Counted from the stretch's first letter, positions 20,058 to 28,101 are shown. The stretch: 37,490 bases of DNA from a bacterium (GCA_030698885.1 JAUYLN010000030.1:1-37490), one strand, 5' to 3'. Translations and numbers: made by a program. Notes: generated by a model from the letters alone, not told the origin.

Positions 20058-21086
20058 ATGAGGCGACTAGGATTGTGCCTGATTTTTATAATTCATTTCA
20101 CTTTATTTTTAAGGGTAAATCTGGGGATGCCGCAAGACCAAGGGCAAAAAGAAGATAGTAGCAAAGCTGAACCTGGCGAAGCTACGCTTAGCTGTGCGGA
20201 TTCGGGCTCGCTGGCTTTCTATGAAAATTTATCCCAAATCCCAATTAAATTTGTAAGTATATCGCCGGACAAAGATATTCTAACCGGACAGTTCGCTAGC
20301 CCGACGATGATTCTTTACAATAGGCTTGAGTTCAAGATTACCCCTGTAACCAAGAATGAACAAAATATATTCTTTGAGACCGATGGTGACTGGGCACGAG
20401 AAATTAGCCGTAAAAGATTTCTTAAAAAAAGTAAAAAAGATTTTTGGTTGATTACATATCTGACTATAAATCAGGAAAATATTATTTGTCAGGCATATCA
20501 ATTTAAAACTTGGGAGGCCTTGCGTGGCACTTATTCCCAGGAAGCAAAATTTGCTACCGATACTTTTGAATTCTGGAAAAACACAAGAATCAAATCTGTT
20601 CATTTTTATCAAGTGGATGAGGTGCGAGATTCCGATGGAGAGGTTTCGGGTCATCGCGTTTATTGGATATTTGTTACCCCAACTAAAGGGGTTGAGATGT
20701 CCGGCGATGATGAGGTGATAGCACTAGACAGTGGCAAATTCATCAACAGAATACAGTATTTTGCTGATGGAGAGGCCAGAATTGTTGACTACGGTTTTTT
20801 TATAATTGATAACAATACCGTTTTTCATACTGTTGAGCTAAAAAATCCTAGATTGCCTAGAGTTAAATTGTCCATAATGGAGTTGGGGATGCTAAGGGTC
20901 AGGCCGAAAATAGTAGACAAGAGCTATTTTTTAAATAGAATTGAGGCTCCGTGGACCTGTTTTTATGATATCGAGAGTTTAAAAATTTCCCGAGCCGTGG
21001 AGGGTATTTCCCCGGAGGAAAACGGAGAGAATAAAAATAACGGCAAAAATGGAGAAGGCGACAGCAAAAATGATGTACAAAAATAA
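20058..21086 (+). CDS. Secreted hypothetical protein
   Basis: A 342-aa protein with an N-terminal signal peptide (MRRLGLCLIFIIHFTLFL) and an SD (GGAG) seven bases before the ATG. The mature part is rich in aromatic and beta-forming segments (RVYWIFVTP, GFFIIDNNTVFHTVELK) and has two cysteines in the core (ATLSCADS, NIICQAY) plus WTCFYD late. The last 30 residues are a Gly/Asn/Lys tail. No enzyme motif or family is recognised. It ends at a hairpin terminator, as a single-gene unit with accessory-type signals. Confidence 0.75.
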   Translation: MRRLGLCLIFIIHFTLFLRVNLGMPQDQGQKEDSSKAEPGEATLSCADSGSLAFYENLSQIPIKFVSISPDKDILTGQFASPTMILYNRLEFKITPVTKNEQNIFFETDGDWAREISRKRFLKKSKKDFWLITYLTINQENIICQAYQFKTWEALRGTYSQEAKFATDTFEFWKNTRIKSVHFYQVDEVRDSDGEVSGHRVYWIFVTPTKGVEMSGDDEVIALDSGKFINRIQYFADGEARIVDYGFFIIDNNTVFHTVELKNPRLPRVKLSIMELGMLRVRPKIVDKSYFLNRIEAPWTCFYDIESLKISRAVEGISPEENGENKNNGKNGEGDSKNDVQK

Positions 21087-21100
21087 TTATTCGAAAATAT

Positions 21101-21128
21101 AAAGCCCTCTTATTTGAGGGCTTTCTCT
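21101..21128 (+). terminator. Terminator of the 20058 gene
   Basis: AAAGCCCTC pairs with GAGGGCTTT around TTATTT, with a T-rich tail. Confidence 0.85.
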
Positions 21129-21141
21129 TTTCTGTCTAAAT

Positions 21142-21177
21142 ATGGTTGTGCCCAAAATTGGTGCTCATGTTTCAATC
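21142..21177 (+). pseudogene. Relic of a second nfo 5' end
   Basis: From ATG at 21142 the frame reads MVVPKIGAHVSI, which repeats the start of endonuclease IV (PKIGCHVSIAGG in the intact gene at 21231). After about 12 codons the similarity stops and the frame closes near the true start. It looks like the truncated remains of a duplicated or replaced nfo copy. Confidence 0.6.
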
Positions 21178-21230
21178 CTTCGGGCATACTCAGGATTTCA
21201 GATGAATTATTATCGCCCCGCTTATTTAAT

Positions 21231-22094
21231 ATGGCTTATTTAAAATACAAACCTAAAATAGGTTGCCACGTTTCAATAGCTGGTGGTATTTATAATGCTC
21301 CCGAGAGGGCGGCGGTTTTAGGGTGCGAAACTTTTCAGTGTTTTACCCGTTCACCGCAGGGCGGGCCGGCGCCGGTATTAACGCCAGAAATAGTCGCAAA
21401 ATTTAAATCAGAAATGAAGCGGTTTAGTTTTGAAACTTTTTATATTCATACGCCATATTATATTAATTTTGCTTCTTTAAATCCTGTGGTCAGGCATTCA
21501 TCAGCGCGTATTGTGCGGGAAGAGCTTGAGCGGGGGAGTATGCTTGGCGCAGGATACATCATGACTCATTTGGGTTCTCACGCGGGGCAAACCTTGGAAG
21601 AGGGCATCGCAAGAGTTGTGAAAGGGGTTGGGAGAATCCTAAGCGGCTATAAGGGGACGACTAAGCTTCTGCTTGAGATATCCGCCGGGGCCGGAAATGT
21701 TATAGGTGATACGTTTGATGAAATTGGGGCAATATTAAAAGAAGTTAAAAATTTGCCCGGGTTTGGCGGAGTTTGTTTTGACACCTGTCATGCCTTTGCT
21801 TCCGGGTATGATTTTTCATCACCCGATAAGGCCAAAAAAATGTTAAAAGAATTTGATGAGAAAATCGGACTCAAGTGGTTGAGATTGTCCCATGTCAATG
21901 ATTCAAAATTCGCTTTAGGTGGACATAAAGATCGTCATGAGCATATAGGTGCCGGATACATCGGCAAGGACGGTATAGCGGCGATTTTAACGTCAAAACC
22001 ATTTATGGGAATAGACTGGCTTTTGGAAACAGAGGATGAGGGGAGGGAGAAAGACATAGAAAAGCTTAAGGAGATAAGAGACAAACAATTTTAA
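21231..22094 (+). CDS. nfo: Endonuclease IV (AP endonuclease)
   Basis: A 287-aa TIM-barrel AP endonuclease that nicks DNA 5' of abasic sites in base-excision repair and normally binds three zinc ions. ATG at 21231 gives the family start (KIGCHVSIAGG) and length. Metal ligands are visible along the chain: HTPYYIN, MTHLGSHAG, LLLEISAGAGN, CFDTCHAFASGYD, HVNDSKFALGGHKDRHEHIG and LLETEDEG. All main ligands are kept, so it should be active. It acts in the same pathway as MutM (27157) and PolA (24512). No SD. Its stop TAA opens a heptad array. A relic of a second copy lies just upstream. Confidence 0.96.
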   Translation: MAYLKYKPKIGCHVSIAGGIYNAPERAAVLGCETFQCFTRSPQGGPAPVLTPEIVAKFKSEMKRFSFETFYIHTPYYINFASLNPVVRHSSARIVREELERGSMLGAGYIMTHLGSHAGQTLEEGIARVVKGVGRILSGYKGTTKLLLEISAGAGNVIGDTFDEIGAILKEVKNLPGFGGVCFDTCHAFASGYDFSSPDKAKKMLKEFDEKIGLKWLRLSHVNDSKFALGGHKDRHEHIGAGYIGKDGIAAILTSKPFMGIDWLLETEDEGREKDIEKLKEIRDKQF

Positions 22095-22112
22095 ATTCTA
22101 AATTCTAACTCG
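22092..22112 (+). repeat. Heptad array starting at the nfo stop codon
   Basis: Three period-7 units: TAAATTC twice and TAACTCG. The first TAA is the nfo stop codon. Confidence 0.8.
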
Positions 22113-22176
22113 TCATACGGGTTTAAATTTTAAAAAAAGCAGGGGTGGCCACAAGCTACTGAACCATAACAGGGGG

Positions 22177-22205
22177 TTGACTTTTGAGTGTAAATAGTGT
22201 AGAAT
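22177..22205 (+). promoter_or_regulatory. Promoter of the 22252-23807 pair
   Basis: TTGACT and TAGAAT with an ideal 17-base spacer. The TTGACTTTTG start is shared with the promoter at 32444. Confidence 0.8.
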
Positions 22206-22251
22206 TATAATAAGTAGTACCCTAAAAACAAGGGAAAAAGGAGAAAAGGAA

Positions 22252-22980
22252 ATGAGAACACTTCTGGTGTTGAGTTTGAGTTTTTTGTTTGTCGTTGCGC
22301 CGACCTTCGGTCAGCGCGTGGATGTTGACCGGAGAATCGCGGAGGTTATGGGCGACCGCTCATACAATGACATCAGCTATAGCATCTGCCAGAACGGCAG
22401 ATGCGAGGAGCTTGATGAGAGTCGCCGAGGTCCGTTACCCCGCAGGACACGCATACAGCGCGTTGCCGGTTTTGTTGGGCTTGCTGCCGGTATTGGCGGT
22501 GCAGCCGGTGGGTGGCGTGGAGCTGCTGCCGGAGCTACCATAGGTGGTGGCGCAGGACTTTTAGCCGATACTTTCGGTAGTCGCCACAAGAGCTATCGCC
22601 TGAATCATAATGATGGCGGTGGTATGGCTGCCAGGGTTGGATATTCGGGTCGGGCAATTGAGGCCGATGTTGAGTATGTCCGACCACGACCAAGGCCCAG
22701 ATTCTCAAGCGGCAGGGAGTTTAGTCCGCCGGAAGAGTTCCGCGGGCAGATGGAGCTTATTAATGATACGGGATTCTTTGTGTCGGTGCTGGCTGATGGT
22801 CAATGCATCGGTAAGATGCATCCAGGTCAGAGATGGCGCGTGGAGGACCCCGGTTCTGAATATGCTTACAGTGCGGAGGCCAGCGTGCCAAACCGCAGCG
22901 GCTCAACCAGTTTGTTAACGGCTCGCAATGAGCCGTTAGATACCGGCTGGAGATTCTACTTTCCAACGGTAGAGGAGTAA
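22252..22980 (+). CDS. Secreted glycine-zipper hypothetical protein
   Basis: A 242-aa protein with AAGGAG-type SD and a signal peptide (MRTLLVLSLSFLFVVAPTFG, cleavage near GQR). Residues 72-106 form a Gly/Ala-rich segment (FVGLAAGIGGAAGG, then GATIGGGAGLLAD) like glycine-zipper motifs that insert into or oligomerise at membranes. The remainder is basic in the middle (VRPRPRPRF) and may have a small beta domain at the end (FRGQMELINDTGFFVSVLADG). No family is recognised. It is the first gene of a two-gene unit, with GC-richer codons than tsaE or polA. A role in the envelope is inferred only. Confidence 0.78.
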   Translation: MRTLLVLSLSFLFVVAPTFGQRVDVDRRIAEVMGDRSYNDISYSICQNGRCEELDESRRGPLPRRTRIQRVAGFVGLAAGIGGAAGGWRGAAAGATIGGGAGLLADTFGSRHKSYRLNHNDGGGMAARVGYSGRAIEADVEYVRPRPRPRFSSGREFSPPEEFRGQMELINDTGFFVSVLADGQCIGKMHPGQRWRVEDPGSEYAYSAEASVPNRSGSTSLLTARNEPLDTGWRFYFPTVEE

Positions 22981-22982
22981 TA

Positions 22983-23807
22983 ATGGCAGAAGAAGCAGAA
23001 GAAAAAGAAACTTCAAAGCCAAAAATACCATCGGATGACGGCTCTACAAAAAGATTCTGTCGTCTAATGGAGACTATGATACCCGGCCTAGGAGGAAAAA
23101 AAATGAAAGAGAAAAAATCCTCGAAGGATACGAAACCGAAGCTGCCTCCGGTTAACAAGGCCGGGTCCGGCGGAGAAAAGAAGCCGGAAAAGCCTAAGTC
23201 GGTGGTCCAAAAGCCACCAGATGGACCCGGTTGGTTTGAAAGAAACAAGCCGAGACTCCTCTGGACTTGGAATTACGTTTTGCCGTGGACGTTTGCAGCT
23301 GCCTGCTTGGTGGTACTTTATATAGTTTTCAGTGGCGTTTGGACCGGCTATCACCAGCCGGCAACGGTTGAGCAACAAGAACCGGCGGCGACTGCAGAAG
23401 AGAAGCCATCGCCCCATGGTCAGTCAACTGAAATGTCGCCCGGAGACATTTCAGACTGGGTTCAAAAGCTTATGCAGTCTTATGCAGAGCTGGTGTCCCA
23501 GAATGAAATGCAGGGCGAGGCCATAAGTGCCATCAATCAGAGGGTTAAGATTGTTGAGCAGAGACTCAACAACCAAAGGTCGGTCCCTGTAGTGGCTCCT
23601 CCACAGGCTCCACCTCCGGAGCCAGAACCAGCTCCGGATTTAACGGAGACCGGAAAGGTGCCGTTAATCAAGGCTCCTCCTGAACGACGGTCCAGGGCCC
23701 AGTCAAACGGGGCTGGGGATTTCTACCCGTCCAAATCCCGTGTTCGTCGGTATGACGAAAGTCAGCTGACCGAAGCGGAAAGGAGGGTGTTACTTGAGAG
23801 GCGATAG
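22983..23807 (+). CDS. Single-pass membrane protein with coiled coil
   Basis: A 274-aa protein starting two bases after the previous stop, with GAGGAG overlapping that gene's end, so the pair is translationally coupled. Residues 1-90 are a Lys/Glu/Pro-rich cytoplasmic tail; one span lies at about 93-118 (WTFAAACLVVLYIVFSGVW); residues 155-198 look like a coiled coil (DISDWVQKLMQSYAELVSQ); the rest is Pro-rich and basic. No family is recognised. Together with the secreted glycine-zipper protein it may build an envelope complex (inference). It ends at a hairpin terminator. Confidence 0.78.
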   Translation: MAEEAEEKETSKPKIPSDDGSTKRFCRLMETMIPGLGGKKMKEKKSSKDTKPKLPPVNKAGSGGEKKPEKPKSVVQKPPDGPGWFERNKPRLLWTWNYVLPWTFAAACLVVLYIVFSGVWTGYHQPATVEQQEPAATAEEKPSPHGQSTEMSPGDISDWVQKLMQSYAELVSQNEMQGEAISAINQRVKIVEQRLNNQRSVPVVAPPQAPPPEPEPAPDLTETGKVPLIKAPPERRSRAQSNGAGDFYPSKSRVRRYDESQLTEAERRVLLERR

Positions 23808-23832
23808 CAGTTCTTTCGTGTTATACAACTTA

Positions 23833-23874
23833 CCGCCATGATTGCTTAAAGCAGTCATGGCGGATTTATTTTTT
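23833..23874 (+). terminator. Terminator of the 22252-23807 pair
   Basis: CCGCCATGA pairs with TCATGGCGG, followed by ATTTA and a T-run that merges with the next palindrome. Confidence 0.85.
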
Positions 23875-23897
23875 GACGAGGTTGAACCTCGTCAAAA
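23871..23897. repeat. Dispersed palindrome, copy 2
   Basis: T4 plus GACGAGGTT, centre G, AACCTCGTC plus A4: the same element as at 8750-8778 with the centre base changed. Confidence 0.9.
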
Positions 23898-23903
23898 CCG
23901 TGG

Positions 23904-23937
23904 CCCGCCGGGGATTAAAACCTGGTGGGATTTTTTT
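23904..23937 (+). terminator. Further terminator-like hairpin before tsaE
   Basis: CCCGCCGGG pairs with CCTGGTGGG using two G-T wobbles, followed by A and T7. Confidence 0.75.
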
Positions 23938-24007
23938 GGCTAGGTTAGGCTTTTCTATTCTATAAAAATGCCTTGTGAAAAAGCTTTAAAAACGGTAGTA
24001 TTTGTTA

Positions 24008-24451
24008 ATGAAGATAGTTTCAAATAGCTTAAAAGAAACTCAAAAAATAGCGTCGGATTTGGCCGACAAGATAGCTGAGAAAGGACCGGGTAAATATGCC
24101 GCAGTTATAGCCCTTGAAGGCGAGCTTGGCGCAGGTAAAACTACTTTTGTGCAGGGATTTGCCAAGGCACTCGGAATTAAGCGGCACCTCACCAGCCCTA
24201 CATTCGTACTTATTAAAAGCTACTCACTACAAGCTACTCACTACAAACTCTTAATACATATAGATGCTTATCGGCTTAAAGACTATAAGGATTTGATTAA
24301 ATTGGGCGTTGATAAGGTGGTTAATGATTCAGGTAATATAATTTTGATTGAGTGGTCAGACAGAGTTAAAAAAATACTGCCTAAAAAATATATTAAAGTG
24401 CACATAGATCATGTCTCGGAAACTGAAAGGCTTATAAGAATTAAGAATTAA
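24008..24451 (+). CDS. tsaE: tRNA threonylcarbamoyladenosine biosynthesis ATPase TsaE
   Basis: A 147-aa P-loop ATPase that works with TsaB/TsaD to make t6A at position 37 of ANN-reading tRNAs. Walker A is ELGAGKTTF (residues about 38-46); SPTFVLIKSY and HIDAYRL follow, then LIEWSDRV near the end. Between LIKSY and LLIHID lies a short insertion encoded by a heptad array. ATG at 24008 is preferred over the TTG two codons upstream. No SD. Its stop codon lies within the next heptad array. tsaB and tsaD are not in the window. Confidence 0.93.
   Translation: MKIVSNSLKETQKIASDLADKIAEKGPGKYAAVIALEGELGAGKTTFVQGFAKALGIKRHLTSPTFVLIKSYSLQATHYKLLIHIDAYRLKDYKDLIKLGVDKVVNDSGNIILIEWSDRVKKILPKKYIKVHIDHVSETERLIRIKN
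24219..24249 (+). repeat. Heptad array inside tsaE
   Basis: Units GCTACTC and ACTACAA alternate twice with period 7 (14-base double units), read in frame as SYSLQATHYKL. Confidence 0.85.
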
Positions 24452-24503
24452 GAATTATGAATTATGGTTTAAATGCCTAATTCCTAATTCGGGATTCCTG
24501 ATT
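24435..24503. repeat. Opposed heptad arrays between tsaE and polA
   Basis: Units TAAGAAT (three times) and TATGAAT at 24435-24467 contain the tsaE stop codon. Opposed units CCTAATT, CGGGATT and CCTGATT follow at 24476-24503. The two halves are roughly complementary, so the spacer can fold. Confidence 0.85.
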
Positions 24504-24527
24504 CTAGTTTTTTGCCAAAAAAACTAG
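24504..24527 (+). promoter_or_regulatory. Inverted repeat over the polA start codon
   Basis: CTAGTTTTTT (24504-24513) pairs with AAAAAACTAG (24518-24527), so the TTG start (24512-24514) lies at the tip of a hairpin. This could limit initiation, or it could be chance in an AT-rich stretch. Confidence 0.55.
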
Positions 24528-27052
24528 TTCTAATTGACGGTAATGCGTTGGTTCACAGGGCATTTCATGCTTTGCCACCGCTTAAATCTCCAAAAGGCAT
24601 AATAACTAATGCCGTTTTTGGTTTTAGCTCCATTTTAATAAAGATGATAAAAGAACTTCAGCCTGAATACATCGCGGCTACTTTTGACTTGGCCGGTCCG
24701 ACATTCAGACATGAGGAGTTTGAAGAATATAAAAGCCAGCGCGTTAAGGCGCCGGATGAACTTTATGCTCAGCTTCCGCTTGTTAAAAACGTACTTTCGG
24801 CTTTTGGCATTCCAATGTATGAAAAGCCAAACTATGAAGCAGATGATGTCGTAGGCACGATGGCTGAAATAGCTAAGAAGAAAAAAGACGTTCAGGTAGT
24901 CATAGCTACCGGCGACCTTGATACTTTACAGTTGGTTGAGGGCGATAAAGTGGTTGTCTTCACTTTAAGAAAAGGCGTGACCGATACGGTCGTTTATGAT
25001 GAGAAAGCGGTCATGGAAAGATACGGGTTGAAACCCGAACAGCTGAATGATTACAGGGGATTAAAGGGCGACCCATCCGATAATATTCCCGGAGTGCCAG
25101 GAGTGGGGGAGAAAACGGCATCAGCCCTCATACAAACCTTCCAAAGTCTGGACGGTTTGTATGAGGCAATTTCCAATTTCCAATTTCCAATTTCCAAAAA
25201 AGACAAGGAGAAAATAAAATCTCCTTTATCTGAGAAACTTATTCAAAAGCTTCAAGACAACAAAGACCAGGCTTATTTTTCAAAACAGCTTTCAACCATA
25301 GTTACGGATCTTGATATTGATTTTTCCATTGAAAAAACGGAGTGGCGCAAGAATTTTAATAAAAAAGAGATTGAGAAAATATTCCGCGACCTTGGATTTA
25401 CCAGTCTTATAAAGCGCCTCCCGGAGCTTGGTGAAGGCTTTGAGGAAGATGTTAGAGAACAAACATTGTTTTCGGTAAAACAAGAAAAGACTGTCTATGA
25501 TTCAAAAACGGCTTATTTCATGGTGGGCATAGAAGACGAAGTGCTAAAAGAAGTTGCCTCAAGACCGGATTGGATCATTGCCGGTTATGACCTTAAATAT
25601 CTTTATAAAAAAGCCATCAAAATAGGCCGGGAATTAAATAATCCGGTTTTTGATACAAAGATTGCGGCCTATGTTTTAAATTCTGATCAGAAAAACTATG
25701 AGTTTGAAAAAATATTTTATGACCAGTTTAATGAAATGCCGGGGCCCGATCTTAAGCGTAATATTTCCAGACTTAAAAAAGCATTTGAAGATAAGCTAAA
25801 ATCCTATAATTTAGACAAGGTTTTCAATGACATAGAGATGCCGTTAATAAAAGTTTTGGCCGACATGGAGTCAAACGGCATTAAAGTTGATACGGATATT
25901 TTAGCCGGACTGCTCAAATCATCAAGCAAAGAGCTGGCAAAGCTTGAGAAGGAAATTCATAAATTGGCCGACATGGAGTTCAATATTAATTCGCCGTCTC
26001 AGCTTGGGGATGTTATTTTCAATAAACTCGGTTTGCTTGGCAAGGTTAGAAAAACCACCGGCGGAGCAAAATCCACTGCCGCCCCGGAGCTTGAGAAGCT
26101 AAGAGACGAACATCCCATAATTGAACTTATAATGCAGTATCGTGAGCTTCAGAAGCTTAAGACTACATATATTGAGCCGTTTCCGGCATTAATCAGTGAA
26201 AAAGACAAGAGAGTCCATACCACATACAACCAGGCCGGCGCAGCTACCGGCAGGTTATCTTCGCAGGATCCTAATTTGCAGAACATTCCTGTCAGGACAG
26301 AGCTTGGTCAGGAATTCAGGAAGGCCTTTGTTGCCGAGCCCGATTATCTGCTGACTGCTTTTGATTATTCTCAAGTTGAACTCCGTGTCGCGGCCCATCT
26401 GGCCAAAGATAAAAAAATGATAGAAGCGTTTCGGGCAGGGGAGGATATTCACACTGCAACGGCCGCAGAAATATTTGGCGTGAGCAAGGACAAGGTTGAT
26501 AAGGAAATGCGACGTCAGGCCAAGGCGCTTAATTTTGGGGTGCTTTTTGGCATGGGCCCGATAGGGTTTATGAGGTCTTCGGGTGTTGATAGGAGCACTG
26601 CAAGGGAATTCATAGACCGTTATTTTGAAAAATTTTCAGGTGTGGCACGCTACATAGAAGAAACAAAACAAAAAGCTCATCGCGACGGATATGTTGAAAC
26701 TTTATTCGGCCGTAAAAGGCCGATGCAGGATATTTACTCAACCATGCCCCAAGTTAGGGCATATGCTGAAAGGATGGCGGTTAATATGCCTATTCAGGGC
26801 ACCGAAGCCGATATTATGAAGCTGGCAATGATTAAAGTTTATGAGTACCTCAAAGAGAATTTTAAAAAAGAAGATGTCAGAATGCTTCTTCAGGTTCATG
26901 ACGAGCTTGTTATAGAAGTAAAAGAAGATATTGTTAAAAAAATATCGCCTGAAATAAAAAGGCTTATGGAGTCGGTATGCGAGCTTGATGCCCCGCTGGT
27001 AGTTGATGTAAAGTCGGGCCATAATTGGCAGGAAATGAAGAATATCTACTAA
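24512..27052 (+). CDS. polA: DNA polymerase I
   Basis: An 846-aa repair and primer-removal polymerase. The 5' nuclease domain (LIDGNALVHRAFHALP; YEADDVVGT; GDLDTLQLV) fills residues 1-290. The middle 3'-5' exonuclease domain has lost its catalytic carboxylates (no D-x-E in YFMVGIEDE), so no proofreading is expected, as in Taq. Polymerase motifs: A, DYSQVELR near 617; B, RRQAKALNFGVLFGM near 669, where the usual Tyr of the O helix is Phe; C, QVHDELVIEV near 795. A heptad array adds NFQFPIS after the helix-hairpin-helix region. TTG start, no SD. The stop TAA begins another heptad array. Confidence 0.96.
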   Translation: MPKKLVLIDGNALVHRAFHALPPLKSPKGIITNAVFGFSSILIKMIKELQPEYIAATFDLAGPTFRHEEFEEYKSQRVKAPDELYAQLPLVKNVLSAFGIPMYEKPNYEADDVVGTMAEIAKKKKDVQVVIATGDLDTLQLVEGDKVVVFTLRKGVTDTVVYDEKAVMERYGLKPEQLNDYRGLKGDPSDNIPGVPGVGEKTASALIQTFQSLDGLYEAISNFQFPISKKDKEKIKSPLSEKLIQKLQDNKDQAYFSKQLSTIVTDLDIDFSIEKTEWRKNFNKKEIEKIFRDLGFTSLIKRLPELGEGFEEDVREQTLFSVKQEKTVYDSKTAYFMVGIEDEVLKEVASRPDWIIAGYDLKYLYKKAIKIGRELNNPVFDTKIAAYVLNSDQKNYEFEKIFYDQFNEMPGPDLKRNISRLKKAFEDKLKSYNLDKVFNDIEMPLIKVLADMESNGIKVDTDILAGLLKSSSKELAKLEKEIHKLADMEFNINSPSQLGDVIFNKLGLLGKVRKTTGGAKSTAAPELEKLRDEHPIIELIMQYRELQKLKTTYIEPFPALISEKDKRVHTTYNQAGAATGRLSSQDPNLQNIPVRTELGQEFRKAFVAEPDYLLTAFDYSQVELRVAAHLAKDKKMIEAFRAGEDIHTATAAEIFGVSKDKVDKEMRRQAKALNFGVLFGMGPIGFMRSSGVDRSTAREFIDRYFEKFSGVARYIEETKQKAHRDGYVETLFGRKRPMQDIYSTMPQVRAYAERMAVNMPIQGTEADIMKLAMIKVYEYLKENFKKEDVRMLLQVHDELVIEVKEDIVKKISPEIKRLMESVCELDAPLVVDVKSGHNWQEMKNIY
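25167..25194 (+). repeat. Exact heptad array inside polA
   Basis: CAATTTC four times in succession without a mismatch, in frame, encoding AISNFQFPI between the 5' nuclease and exonuclease-like domains. Confidence 0.95.
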
Positions 27053-27156
27053 TTACCAATCTCATACGAATATACTAAATCTACCAATTACTAATTAAAT
27101 CACTAATGTACGAATAAGAAATAGATTAGTATAAAATCAGTAATTAGTAGATTATC
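27050..27156. repeat. AT-rich heptad-like spacer between polA and mutM
   Basis: Begins at the polA stop (TAATTAC, CAATCTC) and continues with further TAATTAC- and CAATTAC-like units. The right part (GTAATTAGTAGATTA) is the reverse complement of the left type, so the spacer is an imperfect inverted repeat reaching the mutM start codon. Confidence 0.7.
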
Positions 27157-28098
27157 ATGCCGGAATTACCGGAAGTTGAGACAATCGTTCGCCAGTTAAA
27201 TAAAAAGGTTATCGGCCTTAAGATTTTAGATGCCTGGACTGATTGGCCAAGAACCATTAAAACGCACAGTCTGATCAAATTTAAAAAAGAAATAAAAGGC
27301 CTCAAGATTTTGCGCGCCCATAGACGGGCAAAATATATAATGATGGATTTGTCCGAAGGAAAAACTCTTATAATCCATCAGAAAATTTCGGGGCATTTGC
27401 TTTATGGGAAGTGGATAGAGAAAAATCAAATATCAAATATTAAAAATCAAAATTACAAATTAAAAATTAAAAATGACCTTAAATTAAAAAATCAAAAATG
27501 GGTCGGGCTAGAGCCGGAGGCTTTATGGCAAGATCCGTTTAATCGTCATATCAGATTTTTATTGTTCTTAAATAATGGGAAAATGCTGGGGCTTTCTGAC
27601 TTAAGGCGTTTTGGCAAAGTGTTTCTTGGTGATACTGAAAAAATTGAGCACATTAATGAAATCGGCAGGTTGGGTCCGGAGCCCCTTGATGCTGGTTTTA
27701 ATTTTAAAAAATTCAGGGAATTGTTTCGTAACAAAAAAGGTAAAATAAAACAGGTTCTGATGGACCCGTTCTTTATTGTAGGCATAGGCAATATTTATTC
27801 GGACGAAATATTATGGTTCTCGGGAATCCATCCGGAACATCGTACGGAATCACTGAAGGAGGCGGAGCTTAAAAAAATATTTAAATATATGAAATCAGTA
27901 CTCAATAAGGCAATAGATGCAAAAGGGGATAGCCAGCAGGATTATAGGACTTTAGATGGTGGATTCGGCAATTATCAAAATATGACCATGGCCTATCAGA
28001 TGACAGGCGAGAAATGCAAGAAACATGACGGGGGAGTAATAAAAAGGATAAAAGTGGGTAGTAGAAGCGCGCATTTTTGTCCAGTCCATCAGAAATAA
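27157..28098 (+). CDS. mutM: Formamidopyrimidine-DNA glycosylase (Fpg/MutM)
   Basis: A 313-aa bifunctional glycosylase that removes 8-oxoguanine. MPELPEVETI gives the catalytic Pro2 and Glu3; the conserved Lys is in RRAKYIMM. GIGNIYSDEILW and DGGFGNYQ follow. The C-terminal zinc finger is unusual: CKKH and CPVH replace the normal two C-x2-C pairs, giving a C2H2 ligand set. The protein is about 40 residues longer than usual because of a Lys/Asn-rich insertion (about 88-118) encoded by a heptad array, between LLYGKW and DPFNRHIR. No SD; the ATG abuts the repeat spacer. Confidence 0.96.
   Translation: MPELPEVETIVRQLNKKVIGLKILDAWTDWPRTIKTHSLIKFKKEIKGLKILRAHRRAKYIMMDLSEGKTLIIHQKISGHLLYGKWIEKNQISNIKNQNYKLKIKNDLKLKNQKWVGLEPEALWQDPFNRHIRFLLFLNNGKMLGLSDLRRFGKVFLGDTEKIEHINEIGRLGPEPLDAGFNFKKFRELFRNKKGKIKQVLMDPFFIVGIGNIYSDEILWFSGIHPEHRTESLKEAELKKIFKYMKSVLNKAIDAKGDSQQDYRTLDGGFGNYQNMTMAYQMTGEKCKKHDGGVIKRIKVGSRSAHFCPVHQK
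27427..27496 (+). repeat. Ten-unit heptad array inside mutM
   Basis: Period-7 units starting CAAATAT, CAAATAT, TAAAAAT and grading into AAAAATT and AATCAAA, in frame. The TAA of the third unit is out of frame, so no stop results. Confidence 0.85.
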
Positions 28099-28101
28099 AA
28101 G

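Noticed and set aside
22377-22589. Minus-strand frame opposite the glycine-zipper gene
   Set aside because: Pro/Ala-rich shadow of the Gly-rich coding strand; no start signals.
27427-27496. CRISPR-like or satellite array
   Set aside because: Units are 7 bases, coding and without spacers; no cas genes in the window.
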